A DNA stretch of 40,500 nt from Candidatus Moduliflexus flocculans (GTDB lineage Bacteria > Moduliflexota > Moduliflexia > Moduliflexales > Moduliflexaceae): NCBI GenBank assembly GCA_000739515.1, contig DF820456.1:207237-247736 (forward strand). Reading direction: 5' to 3'. Below the pieces are notes generated by a model. That model searched no databases. It was not told the DNA's origin and saw nothing but the letters and a program-made list of their open reading frames with translations. The first letter of the stretch is position 1; every line of letters begins with the position of its first letter. Made by a program: the position numbers and the translations under genes. Positions 32,169-40,435 of the stretch are shown here, in pieces.

Positions 32169-33206
32169 ATGTTCAATCCTTTTCGTGCCGTGAAAAAAAT
32201 TACGATCAAAGACATTGCTTTCCACGCCAATGTATCCACAGCGACCGTGTCTCATGTGGTAAATAACACGCGATTTGTGGAAAAAGAGACAAAAGATCGG
32301 GTCGTGGAGGCGATAGAAAAACTGAATTATCGCCCCAATATTTTGGCGCAGGGGCTGAAAGGAAAAGGCACGAAGACAATTGGGGTTGTGATTGCGGATA
32401 TACGAGAAAGCTTTTTTGCAAGTATTGTGAAGGCCGTTGAGTTATACTTGAGAAAAGAGAATTTTAGTTTAATCCTTTGCGATTCCGAAGATATCGTGCG
32501 CCAGGAAAAAATCCATTTAGATTTGCTACTCCAAAAAGGGGTCGAAGGTGTGATTCTCGCTCCCATCAATATGCACGAAACCTATTCCTCGCTTCAAACA
32601 AGCCACATCCCCGTCGTGCAAATAGACAGAAAAACCTATGGCATGAAATCGGACTACATCGGCATTGATAACGTTCAGAGCGCTCAACTGGCGACCGAAC
32701 ATCTTTGCGAACATGGCTACACCCGTATCGGCTTTATTGGATATGACGCAACGGTCTATTCAATCAAAAAACGCCAGGAAGGCTACAAAGCGATTCTTTC
32801 TGAGCGCAACATGTTCGATGAGCAGTTGATAAAAGTGGTCAATTACTCTGATAATGCGATGAAAGAGAGCATTAAACGCTGGATTCTCAAACAGAATGTC
32901 AATGCCGTTCTCTGCGCGGTGGATGAAATCTGTTTTTCCGCCCTGGAAGCGATTGATGAATTAGGGTTGCGCATCCCCGACGAAATTGGCCTGATTTCGT
33001 TTGATGATTCGAAGTGGTTGAAGTTCCTGAAAACTCCGATTACCGTTATCCGTCAGCCGTTAGAAAAAATAGGCCGAACTGCGGCAGAGATGCTGATTAA
33101 ACGCATTCAACATCCATCAAAAAGCGATTATCTCGATATTCAATTTGAAACCGAGTTAATTATCCGAGGATCTTGCGGTCGCCATGAGGCGGCTGTTGAT
33201 AGATAA
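32169..33206 (+). CDS. LacI-family transcriptional regulator
   Basis: 345 residues. HTH at about 11-34 (ITIKDIAFHANVSTATVSHV, then VNNT), hinge with NYRPNILAQGLKGKGTKTIGVV near 53-74, then a periplasmic-binding-like effector domain with DNVQSAQLATEHL near 171-183 and the closing TVIRQPLEKIGRTAAEMLI near 295-313. It should bind a sugar or sugar phosphate and regulate the downstream importer and dehydrogenase. A LacI-type operator lies over its own promoter. The ten-residue N-terminal lead is slightly long; no Shine-Dalgarno is seen at ATG 32169. Confidence 0.92.
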   Translation: MFNPFRAVKKITIKDIAFHANVSTATVSHVVNNTRFVEKETKDRVVEAIEKLNYRPNILAQGLKGKGTKTIGVVIADIRESFFASIVKAVELYLRKENFSLILCDSEDIVRQEKIHLDLLLQKGVEGVILAPINMHETYSSLQTSHIPVVQIDRKTYGMKSDYIGIDNVQSAQLATEHLCEHGYTRIGFIGYDATVYSIKKRQEGYKAILSERNMFDEQLIKVVNYSDNAMKESIKRWILKQNVNAVLCAVDEICFSALEAIDELGLRIPDEIGLISFDDSKWLKFLKTPITVIRQPLEKIGRTAAEMLIKRIQHPSKSDYLDIQFETELIIRGSCGRHEAAVDR

Positions 33207-33234
33207 CCAGGGAAATGTCAGGAAAAGGGAGGTG

Positions 33235-33380
33235 ATGATCCCGTGGCAGTGGAACGTGCGCGCAAGCCTTCGAAAGGATGGTTCGCACCATTCCGAAAAG
33301 ACCGTTGTCGTGATCGCTGTATCGTTGATATTTGGCATGAACAACATTTTTGCATAGAGATGCGCTCTATGTCAGCATGA
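33235..33380 (+). CDS. Possible small protein(s) behind an extended Shine-Dalgarno
   Basis: AAGGGAGGTGATGATCC (33225-33241) is close to the full complement of the 16S rRNA 3' end. Two overlapping frames could use it. GTG 33243 gives 45 residues ending at 33380 (basic, three cysteines) at good spacing. ATG 33235 gives 40 residues ending at 33357, with a hydrophobic C-terminal stretch (TVVVIAVSLIFG), but its spacing is very short. Neither resembles a known family, and the next real gene is over 200 bp away. It may instead be a chance sequence or a leader peptide for the importer. Confidence 0.25.
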
Positions 33381-33469
33381 ATGATTCTTTTGGGCGTTTG
33401 TTTTCCGAATACCAAGCATTTACGGAGAAAAAAGTTGAAAGAATTATTCATTGATGAGGGGAATTGACG

Positions 33470-34411
33470 ATGATGAAAAAAATTCTAACATTGTGTTTGA
33501 TGATATGTACCATCTCTGCGTTTGCCCAGGCGAAAGAATACAAAGTCGCCTATATCGCAAGAGCGCAGGCAGATTCATTTGCCGCATGGCTGGCGAACTC
33601 AGTAAAAGCCGAAGCCGAGAAATACCCGGATATTTCAGTGACGATTTTTGATGGACAGGCCGATGATTCCAAAGAAAATGCGTTGATTGAAAACGCCATT
33701 ACCAACAAGTTTGACCTGATTATTATTCAGCCCAATAACGGCGAATCCCAAAGACCTTATGCTGAAAAGGTCGTCCAGGCTGGCATTTTCTGCATTACCA
33801 CCAATGCGAGAATCGCCGGGATTGAAGGCGCGTCTTCGGTTGATGCCAACCCGTATGAACAGGCCGCTGTTAATGCTCGCGCCGCGCTGACGCAGATTCC
33901 GCAAAACGCGAGCGTTGTTGTCCTCAATGGCCCTCCAGGCAACTTCCATGCCGACGCCCGCCGCAAAAGCTGGCAAGCAGAGTTTTTTGATAAGAGACCC
34001 GATGTGAAAATCGTCGGCGAACAAATTGCCAACTGGAATAAAGATGAAGCCATGAAGTTGATGGAAGACTGGGTACAGGCGAACGACAAGATTGACGCCA
34101 TTATTTCCATGAACGACAACATGGCTGCCGGTGCATTGGAAGCCATTAAAGGCAATGAAAAATTCGCGAATATCCTGGCTTACGGCGTGGATGGCACGGC
34201 AGAAGCTGTTCTGTTGATTAAAGAAGGCCGCATGACATCCACCTGCTTGCAGAGTGCTTACGCGTTGGCCGAACTGCTCTTATCAACTGCTGATAAGCTC
34301 CTCACGGGCAAAGAAAAAGTGATCAATGTGGATATTGATAACCCGCTGGTCACAAAAGATAACGTGGATCAGTATATCGAGATGCACAAAAAAGCCGGAG
34401 CGATTAAATAA
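33470..34411 (+). CDS. Sugar ABC transporter substrate-binding protein (RbsB/XylF type)
   Basis: 313 residues from ATG 33470. Signal peptide 1-21 (MMKKILTLCLMICTISAFAQ). Peripla_BP_4 fold: YKVAYIARAQADSFAAWLAN opens lobe 1, IIIQPNNGES near 89-98 lies in the hinge/ligand region, and IISMNDNMAAGALEAIKG near 203-220 with YGVDGTAEAVLLIKEG is the lobe 2 signature of ribose/xylose-type binding proteins. It delivers a sugar or polyol to the permease. The GAGGGG Shine-Dalgarno at 33455-33460 fits ATG 33470 or 33473. First gene of the importer unit; a hairpin-rich spacer separates it from the ATPase gene. Confidence 0.9.
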   Translation: MMKKILTLCLMICTISAFAQAKEYKVAYIARAQADSFAAWLANSVKAEAEKYPDISVTIFDGQADDSKENALIENAITNKFDLIIIQPNNGESQRPYAEKVVQAGIFCITTNARIAGIEGASSVDANPYEQAAVNARAALTQIPQNASVVVLNGPPGNFHADARRKSWQAEFFDKRPDVKIVGEQIANWNKDEAMKLMEDWVQANDKIDAIISMNDNMAAGALEAIKGNEKFANILAYGVDGTAEAVLLIKEGRMTSTCLQSAYALAELLLSTADKLLTGKEKVINVDIDNPLVTKDNVDQYIEMHKKAGAIK

Positions 34412-34566
34412 CTCTTCTAAACGGCAGCGCAGATTGGGATCGCCGATAGGCAGTCAACGGCATCTTGATCTGCTCCACTTCTTACGAGAAGAGTCAGCAA
34501 TAACCTTGCGAAGATTGGCAAGACGCCACCTGAAGATTCAACGGCTGACAGCGATCTTCGCAAGGT
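34411..34566 (+). promoter_or_regulatory. Hairpin-rich spacer between binding-protein and ATPase genes
   Basis: Two inverted repeats lie in series: ACTCTTCT (34411-34418) with AGAAGAGT (34487-34494), and a perfect 13-bp stem ACCTTGCGAAGAT (34503-34515) with ATCTTCGCAAGGT (34554-34566). Such structures often protect the binding-protein mRNA 3' end and lower downstream expression. Confidence 0.55.
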
Positions 34567-34586
34567 GACGATGACTTAGTGGGCTT

Positions 34587-36095
34587 ATGGATAACATCAA
34601 ATTACGTGTTTCCGGCATCGAAAAATCCTTCCCAGGCGTCAAAGCGCTCAGCAATGTCAATTTTTCTGTCAAAGAAGGCAGTGTACATGTTCTCTGCGGC
34701 GAAAACGGCGCGGGGAAATCTACCTTGATGAAAATTATTGACGGCGTCTATCAGCCGGATAAAGGGCAAATTTATATAGACGGCAAACCGGTTGTCATCA
34801 AAGATTCGCATCATGCCAGAGCGCACGGCATTTCGATGATCTTCCAGGAACTGAATTTCGTGCCAGAGATGACTGTGGAAGAAAGCCTGTTCCTCGGTTC
34901 TCTGCCGACGACGGCCTTCAAAAGAGTTGACTGGAAAGCAATTCGTTCGAAAACATTAGCGTTGCTCAGAGAAGAAGGATTGTCTTACGCGCCGACGACC
35001 CAACTGAAAAATTTATCCGTTTCCGACATCCAGATGTTGGAAATCGTCAAAGCGATTTCTCGCAATGCCAGCATTATTATTATGGATGAGCCGACGTCAG
35101 CCATCAGTTATAAAGAAGTTGACCGCTTATTCGAAAAAATCGCCGCGCTCAAGCAGAGAAATACCAGCATTATTTACATCTCGCATAAAATGGATGAGAT
35201 CTTTCGCATCGCCGATGAGATTACGGTGTTACGAGACGGCTCTGTCATAGAAACGAGAGCCAAAGAGGATATTGACATTGATACCGTAATCGCGCTGATG
35301 GTCGGCAGAAAGCTCGATAACACCTATCCGAAAAAAATCATCGCGCGCGGCGAAAAACTGCTTGAAGTCCGAAATTTTTCGCGCAAAGGATTTTTCAAAA
35401 ACGTGAATTTCGATCTGCATAAAAAAGAAATTGTGGGGTTTGCCGGGTTGATGGGAGCTGGCAGAAGCGAAATTATGCGGGCGCTGTTCGGCTTGGATGA
35501 GCATGACGCTGGAAGCGTGAGTATCGCCGGACAGCCGATCACGGTGAACAGCGTGAAAAACAGCATCGCGGCGGGCATGGTCATGCTTTCCGAGGATCGG
35601 CGGCGTTACGGGATTATCCCGGTGAGAAGCGTGCGCGAAAATGTGTCGTTAGCCAGCCTGAAAAAATTTTTTTACAACGGCAGGCTTCACGCCAAAGAAG
35701 AAAATCAGGTCGTTGATAACATCTGTCGGAAAATGATGGTGAAAACCCCTTCCTATGACACGACGGTCGAGGCGTTGAGCGGAGGCAATCAGCAGAAAAT
35801 CGTGCTGTCGAAATGGACGATTTGCGATCCGAAAATCCTGATTCTCGATGAGCCGACACGGGGCATTGATGTCGGGGCGAAATATGAGATTTACAAGTTA
35901 ATGACAGACCTGGCTGAAGAAGGGAAAGGGCTGATCATGATCTCGTCGGAACTGCCTGAACTGTTAGGAATGTGTGACCGGATTTACGTCGTCGCCAAAG
36001 GGAGAATCGCCGGTGAATTGGCGCGGAAAGATTTCGGTCAGGAAGCGATTATGCGATTAGCAACAGGTGTTGAAAAAAAGGAGGAGTCATTGTGA
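34587..36095 (+). CDS. Sugar ABC transporter double ATP-binding protein (RbsA/XylG/MglA type)
   Basis: 502 residues, two ABC cassettes in one chain. Cassette 1: Walker A GENGAGKST (38-46), signature LSVSDIQ, Walker B IIIMDEPTSAIS. Cassette 2: a degenerate Walker A GLMGAGRSE, signature LSGGNQQK, and Walker B ILILDEPTRGID. The degenerate second Walker A is normal for this carbohydrate-importer class. It energises uptake through the permease encoded next, whose start codon overlaps its stop by 4 bp (GTGA). The Shine-Dalgarno at the ATPase start is weak, fitting lower expression than the binding protein. Confidence 0.93.
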   Translation: MDNIKLRVSGIEKSFPGVKALSNVNFSVKEGSVHVLCGENGAGKSTLMKIIDGVYQPDKGQIYIDGKPVVIKDSHHARAHGISMIFQELNFVPEMTVEESLFLGSLPTTAFKRVDWKAIRSKTLALLREEGLSYAPTTQLKNLSVSDIQMLEIVKAISRNASIIIMDEPTSAISYKEVDRLFEKIAALKQRNTSIIYISHKMDEIFRIADEITVLRDGSVIETRAKEDIDIDTVIALMVGRKLDNTYPKKIIARGEKLLEVRNFSRKGFFKNVNFDLHKKEIVGFAGLMGAGRSEIMRALFGLDEHDAGSVSIAGQPITVNSVKNSIAAGMVMLSEDRRRYGIIPVRSVRENVSLASLKKFFYNGRLHAKEENQVVDNICRKMMVKTPSYDTTVEALSGGNQQKIVLSKWTICDPKILILDEPTRGIDVGAKYEIYKLMTDLAEEGKGLIMISSELPELLGMCDRIYVVAKGRIAGELARKDFGQEAIMRLATGVEKKEESL

Positions 36096-37096
36096 GTCAT
36101 TCGGGAGGCGGATATAGCATTTGGCATAGCATGACAAAAAAATACAGCATCTATTTCGTGCTGTTGATCTTATTTATTGTCTGCTCGATTATCAATCGGA
36201 ATTTTTTATCGCCCATGAACTTAGCGAACGTATCGCGCCAGATCGCGGTCACGACGATTTTAGCGTTTGGCGAGACGACGTTGATCATCTGCGGTTTGCT
36301 CGATCTGTCGTGCGGTTCCGTTCTGGCTCTTTCTGGCTTGCTTTCGGTCGCCGTCTTTAAATCCTCCAGTTTTCTGGCGGGCTCCATGTTGGTTGCATTT
36401 GGCGTCGCCATTGTCGTCGCGGTCTTCTGCAATATCATCAATGGCATTATGGTGACGCGCCTGAAAGCCCCACCTTTCATCGCGACGCTCGCGATGCTGA
36501 CTATGGCGAGAGGCGCCGCGTTATTCTATACCAACGGCCAAAATATTTACCAGATTGGCGATTATACGAAAATCGGCCAGAATTCGTTTATGTTCATTCC
36601 GATTCCCATTATCTTTTTAGTGCTGACCCTGATTGTCACCTGGTATATTTTGAAACACACGCCTTTCGGGCGGTCGTTATATGCCATCGGCGGCAACGAA
36701 GAAGCCGCTGTCGCCTCTGGAATCAGCGTGACCCGCAATAAGATGATCGCCTTTATCATTAATGGCGTCTTTGTCGGCATTGCCGGAGTCTTATTTATGT
36801 CGCGCGTTAATGCAGGGCTGCCGAACGGAGCGGTCGGTTTTGAATTTGAAGCGTTGACCTCTTCCATTATCGGCGGTACCAGTTTTTCCGGCGGGATCGG
36901 AACTGCCGGAGGGACATTAGCCGGAGCGTTTATCGTCGGGTTTTTGAATAATATTATGAATCTTGCCAACGTCAATTCATATTTACAACAGATTATCAGA
37001 GGCGCGATCATCGCCCTGGCTGTGACGTATGACATCTGGTCAAAAACCAGGCGTTCGAAAAACATCATGGGCAACATTCAGGATCGAGAGGCGTAA
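36092..37096 (+). CDS. Sugar ABC transporter permease (RbsC/XylH type)
   Basis: 334 residues, about eight to ten membrane helices, BPD_transp_2 family. DLSCGSVLALSGLLSV near 68-83 and GTSFSGGIGTAGGTLAGAFIVGFLNN near 262-287 (read in parts: GGIGTAGGTLAGAF) are the conserved permease signatures contacting the ATPase, and AIGGNEEAAVASGI near 197-210 is the family EAA-like loop. A strong AAAGGAGG Shine-Dalgarno sits in the end of the ATPase gene before GTG 36092. It forms the membrane channel of the importer. Confidence 0.92.
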   Translation: MSHSGGGYSIWHSMTKKYSIYFVLLILFIVCSIINRNFLSPMNLANVSRQIAVTTILAFGETTLIICGLLDLSCGSVLALSGLLSVAVFKSSSFLAGSMLVAFGVAIVVAVFCNIINGIMVTRLKAPPFIATLAMLTMARGAALFYTNGQNIYQIGDYTKIGQNSFMFIPIPIIFLVLTLIVTWYILKHTPFGRSLYAIGGNEEAAVASGISVTRNKMIAFIINGVFVGIAGVLFMSRVNAGLPNGAVGFEFEALTSSIIGGTSFSGGIGTAGGTLAGAFIVGFLNNIMNLANVNSYLQQIIRGAIIALAVTYDIWSKTRRSKNIMGNIQDREA

Positions 37097-37141
37097 TATT
37101 TTCTCAGTCATGATGAATATGCGGTTCGCGGAACTATTCAT

Positions 37142-37169
37142 GTAGGTCGAAACTGTAGTTTCGACCTAC
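37142..37169. repeat. Hairpin GTAGGTCGAAACT
   Basis: Perfect 13-bp stem GTAGGTCGAAACT / AGTTTCGACCTAC with a two-base loop, between permease and dehydrogenase genes. There is no T-tract, so it may be a dispersed repeat or an mRNA processing/attenuation point. Confidence 0.65.
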
Positions 37170-37211
37170 GCCAAAGCACATGAAAATTCTATTTTCAAAG
37201 GAGAAAAAGAT

Positions 37212-38258
37212 ATGAAAAAAATTAAGGCTGCCGTCATGCATGGAATTAATGATGTCCGTGTCGAAGACGTGGATTTTCCCCAGATCAAAGCTGGCGAAGT
37301 TCTGATCAAAATGAAATCGGTGGGGGTGTGCGGTTCTGATGTCCATTATTACAAACACGGCAAAATCGGATCTTATGTCGTGAATAAACCGATGATTTTA
37401 GGACACGAAGCTGCGGGCGAAATTGTGGAAGTGGCTGCCGATGTCAAAAATTTCAAACCAGGCGACCGGGTGGCGGTTGAGCCGGGTTACACCTGCCGGA
37501 AATGCGTTTACTGCAAAACCGGGCGTTATAACCTTTGCCCGGATGTGACGTTTATGGCGACCCCGCCGATAGATGGCGCGTATGTGGAATATGTCGCCTG
37601 GCCCGCCGATTTTGTGTTCCGCCTGCCGGATAATATGACTTATGATCATGGGGCATTGATGGAACCGCTGGCAGTCGGGATGCACGCTGTTCGCCGCAGC
37701 CGCCTCAAATCAGGCGAGCCTATTATCATTCTCGGCGCGGGAACCATCGGATTAGTCACCCTGTTAGCAGCCAAAGCTGCCGGGGCTGGAGAAATTATTG
37801 TCGCCGATCTGGAAGATGTACGCTTAAACATGGCGCAAAAATTAGGCGCTACTAAAATCATCAATGCGAGCAAGGAGAACACTCTTGAGGTCGTCAAAGA
37901 CCTGACGCAGGGATTGGGCATGGAAGTCGTTTTTGAAACCGCAGGCTCCGTTCCCACCACGCAGCAGACCATTGCCCTGGCCGCTCGCGGCGGGCGCATC
38001 GTCTGGGTCGGATTGGCAGGACAGGATACGTTCCCGATGCCAGTCCTGGCAGCCATTGATAAGGAAGTAGATATTATGGGGATTTTCCGTTATGCCAACG
38101 TCTATCCCTATGCGATTCAGCTTGTAAGCACCGGACGCATCAATATCGATCCGCTCGTCACTCATCGCTACGGGTTGAATCAGGTTACTGAAGCGCTGAA
38201 CGTCGCCTACGAACGCCGCGACGGCGCCGTAAAAGTCATCGTAGATATTGAAGGCTAA
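37212..38258 (+). CDS. Zinc-dependent medium-chain dehydrogenase (sorbitol/xylitol dehydrogenase type)
   Basis: 348 residues. Catalytic zinc site Cys40, His65, Glu66 (GVCGSD, GHEAAG) and Glu151 (LMEPLAV). The structural zinc site is complete: Cys95, Cys98, Cys101 and Cys109. Rossmann motif GAGTIG at 175-180, with Asp199 at the end of strand 2 indicating NAD rather than NADP. The pattern fits sorbitol/xylitol/threonine dehydrogenases, oxidising a secondary hydroxyl of a polyol or sugar. Its place behind the importer suggests it acts on the imported compound. A strong AAAGGAG Shine-Dalgarno precedes ATG 37212. A CTCCC/GGGAG hairpin (about 38269-38287) follows the stop. Exact substrate unknown. 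Confidence 0.9.
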   Translation: MKKIKAAVMHGINDVRVEDVDFPQIKAGEVLIKMKSVGVCGSDVHYYKHGKIGSYVVNKPMILGHEAAGEIVEVAADVKNFKPGDRVAVEPGYTCRKCVYCKTGRYNLCPDVTFMATPPIDGAYVEYVAWPADFVFRLPDNMTYDHGALMEPLAVGMHAVRRSRLKSGEPIIILGAGTIGLVTLLAAKAAGAGEIIVADLEDVRLNMAQKLGATKIINASKENTLEVVKDLTQGLGMEVVFETAGSVPTTQQTIALAARGGRIVWVGLAGQDTFPMPVLAAIDKEVDIMGIFRYANVYPYAIQLVSTGRINIDPLVTHRYGLNQVTEALNVAYERRDGAVKVIVDIEG

Positions 38259-38369
38259 ACGCGGTCCCGCCCTCCCTGTCGGGAGGTTGCTGTCTGGCAG
38301 GGAGAAATGTTCTTTCAACGACCCTCAAAAAATAAGGGCAGACATGGTGATCTGCCCACTCCTCCATTG

Positions 38370-38437
38370 TTTCAGTAATTTTTAGGAGTGCGAAATCTCG
38401 ATTTCGCCTGTCAAATCAAGATTTGACACTCCTGAAA
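38370..38437. repeat. Family F element, copy 2
   Basis: Same design and almost the same sequence as 30991-31057: TTTCAGTAATTTTTAGGAGT, hairpins GCGAAATC-TC-GATTTCGC and GTCAAATC-AA-GATTTGAC, then ACTCCTGAAAC. It lies between convergent genes. Confidence 0.82.
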
Positions 38438-38469
38438 CGAGGCATTCCATTTCGAAGCCGTCCAAAACA

Positions 38470-38913
38470 TTACACTGCCTGTTTTTTCCGGTGCATGGGG
38501 CAAAATTCATTCTGGCACGCCGCGCAAACCTGTGTGCGAATCTGAAGCCCAGCGATCACGGCGCAGCCCCAAAATGCAATGAACAGCAGGCGGAATTTCC
38601 AGAGCCAGTATTGCGGCACAACGAATAAGATAATCATTGCCACAATCAGGGTGGCAATTTCGAGCCCGGTGTATGGCGCAGGAACGCGCTTGAACGCTCT
38701 GGCAAGCTTGCCGGGGAATACATGCCCGCATTCGTCCTGACATGGGCATTTGGCGCAATAACCGTACACAATTGAAAACGCCGCGAGCAGCGCGCTGCTC
38801 ACATACACCACGCCGAGCGGCCACCACCAGAGAAACATCGCCGCCACGTTTAGCGCCACGCAGATGCCGCCTAAAATTAACGATGAAACCCCATGCGCTT
38901 GAGTTCTGTTCAT
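38470..38913 (-). CDS. Small membrane protein with two cysteine clusters
   Basis: 147 residues from the ATG at 38913. Four hydrophobic helices (about 10-30, 33-52, 84-100, 105-123). Two cysteine clusters stand out: YCAKCPCQDEC (Cys53, 56, 58, 62) between helices 2 and 3, and VCAACQNEFC (Cys130, 133, 138, followed by His141) after helix 4. With four helices both clusters would face the same side, so they could bind a metal or Fe-S centre or carry disulfides. I do not recognise the family. Longer starts would run into the family E repeat. The neighbouring redox operon makes a thiol or metal role plausible but unproven. No Shine-Dalgarno is visible. Confidence 0.7.
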   Translation of the reverse strand: MNRTQAHGVSSLILGGICVALNVAAMFLWWWPLGVVYVSSALLAAFSIVYGYCAKCPCQDECGHVFPGKLARAFKRVPAPYTGLEIATLIVAMIILFVVPQYWLWKFRLLFIAFWGCAVIAGLQIRTQVCAACQNEFCPMHRKKQAV

Positions 38914-38920
38914 GATGTAA

Positions 38921-39023
38921 AAAATAGAACACTGATGAGGCTGATTGGACTGATTTTCACTGATGTTCATAAAATATTTCTCAGTAAAAATCAGCCTCAT
39001 CAGTCCAATCAGTGTTCTATTTT
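38921..39023. repeat. Family E inverted repeat, copy 2
   Basis: AAAATAGAACACTGATGAGG opens and CAATCAGTGTTCTATTTT closes. The arms contain the GGCTGATT and GGACTGATT sub-repeats in permuted order. It abuts the start of the Cys-rich membrane gene and is followed directly by a family A element, the same pair of families that is nested at 3365-3633. Confidence 0.75.
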
Positions 39024-39024
39024 T

Positions 39025-39141
39025 GTAACTATTTAGCTATTTTTCGCCGTAGGCGATACGCTCCCGCAACCGCTACGCGGTAGAGACTGGTGCTGAACTC
39101 GCCTGCTACAATACCAGAAGCCCTACGGGCTAAATAGTTAC
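39025..39141. repeat. Family A palindromic element, copy 5
   Basis: Perfect ends GTAACTATTTAGC and GCTAAATAGTTAC. Inner hairpins TCGCCGTAGGCGA and ACCGCTACGCGGT, then CTACAATACC and AGCCCTACGGGCT. The left arm lacks the GTAGGGCT half, so this copy is shorter than the others. Confidence 0.8.
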
Positions 39142-39154
39142 CTATTTTTTTAGA

Positions 39155-39799
39155 TTAGCCTTTTAACGCGCCCATCAACTGCGCGACATACATATCTTCC
39201 GGCAACGCGCCTTCAAATTCGATTTCGTCGTTGATCACCACTTTCGGCACGCCCATCACGCTGTATTTCTGCGCAAGATGCGGGAATTCAATCGCTTCAA
39301 TCATATCGCCGCGAATTGCGTCGCATTCTAAGGCGAGTTTATGCGCTAAGATCACCGCGCCGGGGCAGTATGGACAGGTCGGCGTGACAAACACCTGAAT
39401 ATGCATCGGGGTGCGAATCTGCTTCACAAGCTGTTTCGTCTTTTCAGACAGACCGGATTCGCCGCGTGAGACTTCGATGATGCTGGAGAGGAGGCTCGTG
39501 AATTCATAGCCGGAGGGGACGCCAAAGAACCGAATCCCGTGATCTTTTGTGCCTTCGATGACTAAGGCGGGGATTTTATCAATGCCGTATTGCAGCGCCT
39601 TGTCATTGTCTTTCACGAAATCATAGACGTGCAGACTTAACTTGTCGGAAATTTTGACCACGTCTTCCAACAGTTCTCGCGTCTGCTCGCAGAATTGACA
39701 TTCCATTTCCTGCGTAAAATATACCAACTTCACCGGGTTTTTCAGTTGCTCGAATTCCTTTTCAATCGCCTTGATGTCGCGTTTTTTTAAGATACCCAT
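39155..39799 (-). CDS. Protein disulfide oxidoreductase (double glutaredoxin-like fold)
   Basis: 214 residues, two thioredoxin-fold units. Unit 1 has CQFC (Cys34, Cys37) and cis-Pro IPAL (Pro77). Unit 2 has CPYC (Cys142, Cys145) in FVTPTCPYCPGAV and cis-Pro in VMGVPKVVIN. This is the layout of PDO/glutaredoxin-like proteins known from archaea and thermophilic or anaerobic bacteria; CPYC is the glutaredoxin active site. It is cytoplasmic with no signal peptide. The start lies two bases after the stop of the OsmC gene, and its AAGGAGGAA Shine-Dalgarno is inside the last OsmC codons, so the pair is one operon for peroxide/disulfide handling. Confidence 0.88.
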   Translation of the reverse strand: MGILKKRDIKAIEKEFEQLKNPVKLVYFTQEMECQFCEQTRELLEDVVKISDKLSLHVYDFVKDNDKALQYGIDKIPALVIEGTKDHGIRFFGVPSGYEFTSLLSSIIEVSRGESGLSEKTKQLVKQIRTPMHIQVFVTPTCPYCPGAVILAHKLALECDAIRGDMIEAIEFPHLAQKYSVMGVPKVVINDEIEFEGALPEDMYVAQLMGALKG

Positions 39800-39801
39800 G
39801 A

Positions 39802-40236
39802 TTATTCCTCCTTCGCTGTTGGTTCGACAATCTCATACGAACTGGTAATCGTGACGACCTGCCCTAACATCGCCCAGACCGGGCAATATTTGGTGCGGGC
39901 AAGCTCGATGGCGCGTTCCACATCCTTCGCTTTGATGCCGTTGCCATGAAACACAAATTTCAGGTGAATCTTCGTAAACACTTTCGGATGCTCGCTGGCG
40001 CGATCGGCTTCGATCAAGATGTCAAATTTTTCTACCGGTGACCGCATTTTTTTCAGAATAGATGCAATATCCGAACTGGAGCAGCCCGCAAAGCCGAACA
40101 GCACCATTTCCATCGGACGCGAAGCCGCTTCCGTGCCGCCAAATTCCGCCACGCCGTCCATCATCACCCAATGATTGGATTCTCCTTTTGCCGCAAATGT
40201 CAGCGCATGATTGACTTGTGTCGCGTAGATGTTCAT
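39802..40236 (-). CDS. OsmC/Ohr-family protein
   Basis: 144 residues from the ATG at 40236. Redox cysteines Cys52 (GFAGCSSSD) and Cys118 (KYCPVWAML) are at the positions of the OsmC/Ohr peroxidase pair. The AASRPMEMVLFGFAGC helix before Cys52 is typical. The family reduces organic hydroperoxides using two catalytic cysteines, and the following PDO could be the reductant. A strong GGGAGGTG Shine-Dalgarno precedes this ATG; a start seven codons upstream would put that sequence inside the gene, so I reject it. Confidence 0.88.
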   Translation of the reverse strand: MNIYATQVNHALTFAAKGESNHWVMMDGVAEFGGTEAASRPMEMVLFGFAGCSSSDIASILKKMRSPVEKFDILIEADRASEHPKVFTKIHLKFVFHGNGIKAKDVERAIELARTKYCPVWAMLGQVVTITSSYEIVEPTAKEE

Positions 40237-40278
40237 GACGCATTCACCTCCCTTCACTGTTTATTGCACGAGTTATTG

Positions 40279-40309
40279 ATACTATTCAGAAGATTCGCGG
40301 AGAAGTCAA
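40279..40309 (-). promoter_or_regulatory. Possible promoter for the osmC-PDO operon
   Basis: Reading the minus strand, TTGACT (40304-40309) and TAGTAT (40279-40284) stand 19 bp apart, about 45 bp before the start codon. The spacing is longer than ideal. The rest of 40310-40435 is AT-rich without a gene. Confidence 0.3.
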
Positions 40310-40435
40310 ATATTATTTACACGAGAAAATCGTTTGACAAAAATTTGAGGAGTAAAACAAAATATAATTATACTGATTTCGTTTGAAAAAGTCATATATT
40401 ATACCAATTGCCTTTAGAAAGATCATCAATTATTC

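Noticed and set aside
32008..32193. A 61-codon frame across the LacI promoter
   Set aside because: It would cover the promoter, the operator and the LacI start; no ribosome site.
40334..40368. TTGACA and TATAAT on the plus strand
   Set aside because: The hexamers are 23 bp apart, too far for a sigma70 promoter, and no plus-strand gene follows within the window.
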